Positions 56,992 to 64,000 of a DNA stretch of 64,000 bases are shown piece by piece. Source of the DNA: Canna indica (Eukaryota; Streptophyta; Magnoliopsida; Zingiberales; Cannaceae); NCBI GenBank assembly GCA_034359265.1, contig CP136890.1, positions 1,366,501 to 1,430,500 of the forward strand. Reading direction: 5' to 3'. The notes beneath the pieces were generated by a model that was given only the letters and a program-made list of their open reading frames with translations, had not been told where the DNA came from and ran no database searches. Position numbers and translations under genes: made by a program. Positions within the stretch are counted from its first letter, which is position 1, and each line of letters opens with the position of its first letter.

Positions 56992-59900
56992 TAGCTTGCT
57001 AACTTCAGCCAAACAAATGTATGTTTATTCCTCTTTCATTTTCCAGTTGGATTTTGCTGTCTCCTATGCGAAAGGATTATTATATAAATATATACCATGA
57101 ACTTTAGGTTTTCACAAGTCTATCCAATTTTTTTTCTCTAATTTTCTCAATTGTACACATGATTAATGTTTCAAATTGCTACATGATTATTTTCGTTGAC
57201 GATGTAGTATAGTTGACGTGTCATTTTTTTTATCAACTTATTATGCGGTTAGATTTAGTACACATTTAATTTAATATTTTTGAAAAAATTAAATACTTCC
57301 TAATCACGTCAATGACATGAAAATTGAGCAAACTATTATTTTTTAATGATTATTTATTTAGAATGATACATCAGCAGTGCCACGTCATGAATTGACGAAC
57401 CGTGGGATTCAATTGTTAGTAACTGAAAATTTAATGTATAGATTTGAGAAAAATAAAAGAATTTGATAGATTTACGAAGATTCTAAAAACTCGAGGTATA
57501 TCCATGTAGTAACCCTTTATGAAATCATATAACTAGAGTAATCCATTTCAGCTTACAATTTCAGTCATGTAGAACTCTTTGATATGCTTATTGAAGTAAA
57601 CTGATACAATCTTCCAATTTTATTTATGTAGATGGCATATTCTAATCAAACATTAATGCATCATCCTGAGGTGGCACTGAGATAGCCATGACTTGATTGC
57701 CTCAACCATGAAGAAGAAAATGGGACTCTCTAATGTGGATCTATCTTTCATGGCAGTGCAATGTATAGTTGAGCCATTTCATCTCTCTCTTATGAAGATG
57801 TATAAAATTAGGAACACACTTCACCTAACTGTGTGTTTCAACAGGGGTAAAATACTTTGTAATTTGAAAATAGAATCACAGAATGCAAGTTAGAATGTGT
57901 AATTTAAAACTGAATTAGCTAATAAATAGGTCTTACATTCCAAATTTTGTGGCAATTGTTCATTTTCATCAATTAAACATCATTTAATTACTTGATGTCT
58001 TCTCTACCTTGTAGTTCTTGATGAGTCTGGTGCTGCTTGATAAGTGAATGAAATTTGTCATGACATTGAGTAAGGATATTTTGCTTAAAAATGTAACATA
58101 TTGCTATATACTCATAATATTGTCTTTATCAAATATATGTGTAAAAATGAAGCAACTTTGTGAGATGGATTTATCAGCTATGTTAATGTATGTAATTAAT
58201 ACAAGGAATTAAGATATATTTTGATGAATCTAACAAATCTAATGATGATTTTGATGATGTTAATTAGTAGATGAAACCTTGCTAATTTAAAATTTTATTC
58301 TAGTTAGACCCGATATTTACAAAGCGAAATCAATTAAATTGGGTTCAATACATTTTAAGACATAATTGATGATATTTTCATGATGTCTTAAATTGATAAT
58401 GTGTGTTCAACTTTTTATTACATTTTTAAACTTAAATTTATCAAGAAATACATAGATTCAAACGATGAACGACGAATTAACTATACTATAAACCTAAAGT
58501 GTGTTTAGTTAGTGAATTTAATTTCGGTTTTAAAATTTTGATTTCATCGAAACTAGAATGGTTTTCAAGAATGTGTTTGGTTGGATGTCTTTGTGAAACC
58601 GAACCAAAATCAATTTGAAAATCATTTTTTTACGGAACTATTCTTCCAAAGAAATTGAAAACACCTTAAAGATTATTATTTTTTGTGATTTCGAGATCGT
58701 TGATTTCAAATTATCGAAAATTCACTAGTAAACTTAGACTTATAATTAACTAGAAAGCTTGGAATCAGATCGATCTAATTGTGAACTGAAGACATCTCAA
58801 CTCTTCTTAATTTCCACTTAATATCTCCATCAATTAATTACTTCAACAAACAAATCAACCATTCATTCTGAAATTATTATATAATGAAAACGCATGCTCC
58901 TTGTGGTTGATGAACATTATAAAGCCCGTTGTAATTAAAAGTCTTTCTTTATCTTGGTTTTAAAAGTTAAAAGGCAATTAAGCTGTGCGTGCATGCGTTT
59001 AATTATTCTTTTTACACCCACAAATTCTGTAACATTTCCTTTTCCATTTCTGATTTGTATTTGTAACCTCCCACCCATGAAAATTTAGAAATATAATTTC
59101 CATGGGGAGGATAATTGTTGATTTTTCCCTCAATTTTTTACAATCTAGAACATGATAGATAAATACACTGAAATGGACGGCCGTGATGTTCTCGTCTCAT
59201 CAGGAATCTTTCAAATATTTAGAATCCCAAGTCTCCTCACTCACTCTCCCGTCAAAACGAAATATGAGCCGTTCATCTTGTAGAAAAATCCCGATCCGAG
59301 ACACGTGTCAATAAGCATAGCTAGCTGCACCGCACCCTTAAGATCACTCATAACTCTTTTTTAGCGGTAACTGAAGCCTGCGATTAGAATGTTTCGTTTC
59401 GACGAAGCTTTCACCGTCCGATCTCCCACTCCAGGTCCATCGGACGGTGCGGGAAGCTTTGAGATCGCCAATCACGCGACGCACCACTTGAATTAAGATC
59501 GCCGCACCTTATTTCTTAAACCCCACTGACTTTTGTGCGGACTGACTGTAATAGAATAATAATAAGAATTGAAAGACCTCTCCCCCTTTTTCTATCCGAC
59601 GGTGGATAACTCTGCATCCTGACGCCTATGAATTTGAGCCGTTTGATATCTTGATGGGTTATGCGCCGTCAGCTAGTTTACCTAACGCCAATCCCGACCG
59701 TCAAATATCTCAATTTGATTTCGAAGCAGAGAGGGAGAGAGAGAGAAGAGAGAAAGAAAGAGAGAGCTTTTAGCTTCTTCCGCTTGGCTTCCCGTCTCCT
59801 TGTACTCCAAATTTTTCCGCATAGGAGTAGGAGACCTCGCGGTCTTCCCCCGCCACAGCGCGCCGCCGGCCCCCCTCAGCCGCACTGGTGCCCCATCGAT

Positions 59901-60114
59901 TCCAACTCCTTCTCCCCTGCCGCCGGGACTTTCTTCTGCTCGACCTCTTCCCTTGATCTCGCCGCCTTCGCCGCTCGATTCGAGAGGGCGAATTGATTGG
60001 AATCTGATACGGAGATCAAGGGATTCAATTCCGCAGTCGGATTCCACGTCTGCAGATAGGCGTTTTGGCTTTTTTCCCTTGTTGGGTTCTCGGGCCGTCG
60101 ATCCGACGGGTCCA
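56992..60114. other. Spacer and 5' UTR/promoter of the TCX gene
   Basis: AT-rich to about 59200 with no gene. 59660-60114 is a GA/CT-rich then GC-rich leader. Open frames there are not conserved and end before or merge into the TCX start. An ACACGTGTC box lies near 59300. Confidence 0.5.
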
Positions 60115-63100
60115 ATGGAGCAAGGGAATCAACCTGCTTCCACGTCGGCGCCGTCGGATTTCCCTCCGAAGAAACCTGTCCGTCAGCTCGATTTTACGGC
60201 CTCCATCTATCGGGGGCCCTCCTCTCCAGTGTCTGCTTCGGTGGCCCCCGAGCAGCTGCCACGCCAACCGCCACAGCAGCAGCAGCAGCACCCGTCAACA
60301 GTCCTGATGGCGATGCCGTCTCCGCTGCCCACCTCTCGCCCCTCAATTCCGTTGCCCGTGTAAGTTTGTATCCGAGATGCTTCAATTCCTAAATCTTTTT
60401 TAAGTACCATTACTTTTCTCTCCACCTGCTGGGCTAGGTTTTTGCGCTGTTTCGGTTTACTTGCGGGAATCTATTTAGCATGCCTACTTCTTGTTTTAGG
60501 AGTGTTTCCCCTCTCTTCCATGGAAGACTTCGTCATAATCGTAACATTTGTGATTCCCAATTTGATTTTGGATCAAAATGCATAATTAAATACTCCTGGT
60601 CGTTCTTTTCATATTTATTATATCTTCTGTTCCCAAAGTGTCGAGGAAAAACTTATTACATTTGAAAAGAAAAAAACGACATCGCTGCATTGATTTTTAT
60701 TTTTATTTTTTTTAACTATCCAAGAATTGAATTTGGTCGTGACTTTGACAGATGTCATTTATAAGTTCCTACAGGAGGATTTTAGATAAAGTAGTAGTTT
60801 GATTTTTTTTAGCACGTGGAAGATTTGAAATGTGTGCTTAACCCTCTAATTTCAAAATACTCAGGATAAATGCATACTCTTCTTTCCTATTAAGCCTTGT
60901 CTTCCTTGGATATTGTTCGATGAACTATTTGATCTTTTTGTATTTTCTTAGGAAATGTACTCAAATATAAATTTTTAGATACCAGGCAAGGTTTATTCTT
61001 GGAAAACCCTCTGAAGTTTTGCAACCTTCCTTACAGCATTACAGTTTATTGGTGCATGGTTTTGACATAAAGTCTATTTTTTGTCCTCTGTACTTTTTCC
61101 AGCAAGCCAGAATCCCCGAAGAAACGGCCGCGAACAATATATGAAACGAAGGACGGCACTCCTAGAAAGAAGAATTGCAACTGCAAACATTCAAGATGCT
61201 TGAAGCTGTAGGTCAAATAGTAATAGATTATCTAGTTGTTTTGGTGATAATTCTTTTGTAGTTAATAATCAATTAATGTCACTTGCTATCACTTGCTATT
61301 GTTTACTTACGCGGTTAATCTTCTTTAAATGGTTTGCTTTTTTTAGCAATAGAAAATATGAAAGAAAAACCTGCAAGGCCACCTTGAAGATTTTGGATTT
61401 ACTTATGGATAGCTGCAGTATCAAATGTAGGTAGAGCACGGTACTTGTATGCAGTTGGATGATTCTAATCAGCCTATGCCGAGATATAAATGGAACACTC
61501 AACTTCATTTTAGAAAGCTCCATTCCTCTCCTTGTTTCAGATATACTTACATTCATGTGATACAAGAGTTCTAGTTATAAATAAGGTGATATATTAAGCA
61601 TTAGGTTTACCTCATGATTCTTTTGTTGCAGAACATTTTGGCAACAAAAATTTAGACTGCATGGTATAGTTTTTTGTTTTCTACAATTAGATGCATCACT
61701 TACATGGATGGGATGTGAAGTCAATGTCCAAAGAAAAAAGATTACAAAGCCTTAGGCTATTGCTTAAGTTCTTACTGTCCCTTATCATGAAAAGTTTGCT
61801 GAAATTGATATCAAGACATTGATGTGATCAGTGTTGTCACCGGGCGCTCGCCTAGGCACCCAGGCGAGGCAAAGCGAGGCCCGGGCGCCTCAACACCATG
61901 TGAGGCGGGCGACTGAGATGAGGCGCCGCCTGAGGCGGCGTTTTTATCTTGGCGCCGCACGGTTCCAGGCGGCGCCTAATTAAAAAAAAAGAGTTTAAAG
62001 GCTGTGGTAGGGTTTGAACCTGGCCTTTTGGTGGACCAGTAACCGTCCCACCACTGGGCCAGGGTTATTTGACAACTAGATATTTACTTTTCATGTTTTG
62101 TTTATTTTTTGTTAAAATATGAATTTTGTGAAGTGATATTTTAGACAATTTAATGTACAAATTATGACTCGTATTTGACAATTGGTGTTTTTAAGTCATT
62201 ATTATGATACTATTTCTATTCATAGGTTTATCATTGAATAATATATAAAAAATATTCTATATACTTAAATAGGAGTGTCTCGCTTCACTCGGGCGAGCGC
62301 CTAAGCTAGCTCCTAGCGCCTCGGGCAATAAAGGACCTTGGCGCCTTGAGGCGCCTAAAGCCTCGTGACAACACTGGATGAGATGCTTTCCATTCACCGT
62401 TGATTTATATCATTATGGACAGGCTATGTCACACATAGCTCTGTTTTCAGTAAGAGATGATGTAATATTAGTTGAACTTTGAAATGGGTACATTTGGTAA
62501 CTAACTATTGGTTTTATATTGATCATTTTTCTCATTCATACATATCTGGAAAAGATGAAAATTTTCTAATGCATTTCTGTCAATTTGAGTTCCAAAACTT
62601 TTTGAATTCTTTCATATGGATTTTCAAACTGAGATAGTTCACAAGATAACAAGGCAAAAGGAACAGACAAGAAAACATAATATATTTTTTAACCCTCTTA
62701 AATACTAACTGGATTAATGAAACAAAAGAATATGATCTATACTTTCTAAATACTTTACGTGGCATCAGTGAATATTTGACATGTAAATTCATTGATGGGT
62801 TTGGCCGTGACCTATTATTAATTAAAGAAATTCCTAAAAAGCTACCTTTTCTTTGATTGCATTTGTGAGAACTACACGCTTGTGACTTGAAGCTACCAGA
62901 TTTTAGTTGATTGTCATTTAAAATATATCATGAGGAAATATGATCATATTAATTGGTAATATAATGAATTGAATTTAGCCTTCTTAACGTGAATCTGATT
63001 ATATTTTTGTGTTTCTTTGCTGCATTTTATGCATCTTAATTTGGTAATTTCACTGATGTGGCTGATTTTACAATCTTACTTATCATCTCATTATGTCAAT

Positions 63101-63312
63101 TTTGTTTGTCGTCACTTCCATTATGAATGGTTAGGTATTGCGAATGTTTTGCGTCTGGGGTTTACTGTGATGGATGCAACTGTTCAAACTGCTGCAACAA
63201 TGCTGAAAATGAAGCTGCTAGGCATGAAGCTATTGAAGCTATTCTAGAGCGCAATCCTAATGCCTTCAGGCCTAAGATTGGCAGTAGTCCACATGCAACT
63301 AGGGATAGTAGG
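60115..63312 (+). CDS. TCX5: TSO1-like CXC (CPP/TCX5-6) protein, 5' part, truncated by window end
   Basis: Exons found are 60115..60359, 61103..61207 and 63135..63312 (176 codons, phase 0 at the last donor GTATGC). The gene continues beyond 64000. The start [20 protein letters not shown] is followed by VRQLDF, a motif conserved in TCX5/6/7. The first CXC domain begins at Cys107: [38 protein letters not shown]. It then continues [34 protein letters not shown] domains bind zinc and read the TTYGAA (CHR-like) sites; TCX5/6 are LIN54-type subunits of the plant DREAM complex. The second CXC domain would follow downstream. The CXC1 coding sequence is split by a 1.9-kb intron carrying a MITE. The TCX5 symbol is by family resemblance and could be TCX6 or TCX7. 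Confidence 0.9.
61829..62376. mobile_element. CAGTGTTGTCAC MITE with internal tRNA-like segment
   Basis: 548 bp with perfect 12-bp ends CAGTGTTGTCAC / GTGACAACACTG and target duplications GATGTGAT (61821-61828) and GATGAGAT (62377-62384), one mismatch, as in hAT elements. Subterminal arms are rich in GCGCC/GGCGC (AGGCGCCTA-type) strings. It lies in the second intron of the TCX gene. Confidence 0.92.
62001..62062 (-). repeat. tRNA-like segment with A- and B-box motifs inside a MITE
   Basis: On the minus strand TGGCCCAGTGGTGGG (A-box-like) is followed about 30 nt later by GGTTCAAACC (B box). Spacing fits a Pol III internal promoter. No acceptor stem or cloverleaf can be drawn, so it is a tRNA-derived insertion and not a tRNA gene. 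Confidence 0.6.
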
Positions 63313-64000
63313 GTATGCTTTCAGAAATCAAAAACATTGGATTTTGTGTGCTAACTTGTTTCCTAAAATGGACTGTTATATATGGATATGGAAACATGCA
63401 TATTTATCCTCTTTTGTTGACCAATTATGTTTTTTATCTTCTGTTGCATTTGATGAATCTAGTTTCATAGTAATTATGGTTTTAACAAGCTGTGAAAGCA
63501 ATCTAAATTATATATACATATTACATATATTGTAGTAGCCATCAAATGGTAAGTCTGACATGGATGCAGAATTTATTTGGAGCCAAAAGTGCATGACAAG
63601 CTGATAAATTAAACAATTAGCTGTTTAGTTTATTCAAAAACTATATATTTTTTAAAAGAACCTAAAAAAAAACATGCATTTGTATTGTGTTTGCTGTTGA
63701 TAATTTGTCTGAGCATTAGCTTGTTCTTTCTTCTTATATTAGGAACATTATATGCATGATTTCTGGATGATTGATGCTAGTCACTTGGTTGTGGTTATAC
63801 TATTTTTGGTCTATCCTTCACTGAGAATTAGATGATTTTTGGGGAGATATACATTGCCTAAACACTCTATCAGATAAGGAAAAGATAAAAAATGAGCGAT
63901 ACAGACCAGCAGATATATAAACATGTTTGTCACTATACTATGAGAAGTGATAGAAATCAGGAGATTGCTCATGTTTAATTACTCTTAAAAAAGTTTTTTA
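63313..64000 (+). other. Intron of the TCX gene to the window edge
   Basis: No next CXC exon (expected to encode the linker and second CXC domain) is visible before 64000. The sequence is AT-rich and intron-like. Confidence 0.6.

Noticed and set aside
59800..60114. N-terminal extension of the TCX protein
   Set aside because: The frame is open but low-complexity, and the conserved start MEQGNQPAS with the VRQLDF motif follows; it reads as 5' UTR.
62001..62062. Possible tRNA gene (GGTTCAAACC and CAGTGGT motifs)
   Set aside because: No acceptor stem, anticodon arm or discriminator can be folded, and it lies inside a MITE.

Overview
This window is nuclear DNA of a flowering plant. The evidence is: interrupted genes with GT-AG introns for plant-type proteins (a GT43 xylan glycosyltransferase, a DUF1639 protein, a PHO2/UBC25-type E2, a TSO1-like CXC protein, a plant ribosomal-protein promoter with telo-box and TGGGCC elements), a decayed copy of plastid ndhG, and a dense load of Pack-MULE, Helitron, MITE, SINE and LINE remnants. 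Very AT-rich spacers alternate with some GC-rich exons. A monocot is possible but cannot be shown from the sequence.

Layout. 1-1.5 kb: a tiny two-exon membrane-protein gene (minus) and a plastid-derived ndhG remnant. 1.5-6.1 kb: a decayed RPL37A (eL43) gene on the minus strand. Its last exon appears cut off from the others by a repeat that itself carries a TIR element holding gene fragments (Pack-MULE-like). 6.1-10.9 kb: gene-free, with two TIR elements and a 54-bp minisatellite. 10.9-14.6 kb: a five-exon DUF1639 gene (plus). 15.6-22.0 kb: an eleven-exon multiple inositol polyphosphate phosphatase (plus). 22.9-31.7 kb: two tandem paralogous E2 ubiquitin-conjugating enzyme genes (minus), one with a C-terminal membrane anchor and one with a damaged 5' part. 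34.1-38.3 kb: a nine-exon seven-transmembrane protein (plus). 39.2-41.9 kb: a second Pack-MULE-like element with an AP2/ERF fragment, a LINE piece and a SINE piece, and with a MITE in its right TIR. 42.4-48.4 kb: a decayed COX19 gene with a Helitron-like element upstream. 50.2-51.3 kb: an intronless ARM-repeat gene (minus). 54.3-57.0 kb: a GT43 gene (plus). 60.1-64 kb: the 5' half of a TCX/CPP gene (plus), running off the window.

The genes are independent housekeeping or regulatory loci, with no operon-like logic. The main interest is in gene wear and gene capture: two captured-fragment transposons, two inactivated conserved genes (RPL37A, COX19), and a tandem E2 pair that has diverged at both ends. 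Exon coordinates were derived by hand from splice sites, reading phase and family conservation. No database search was possible.
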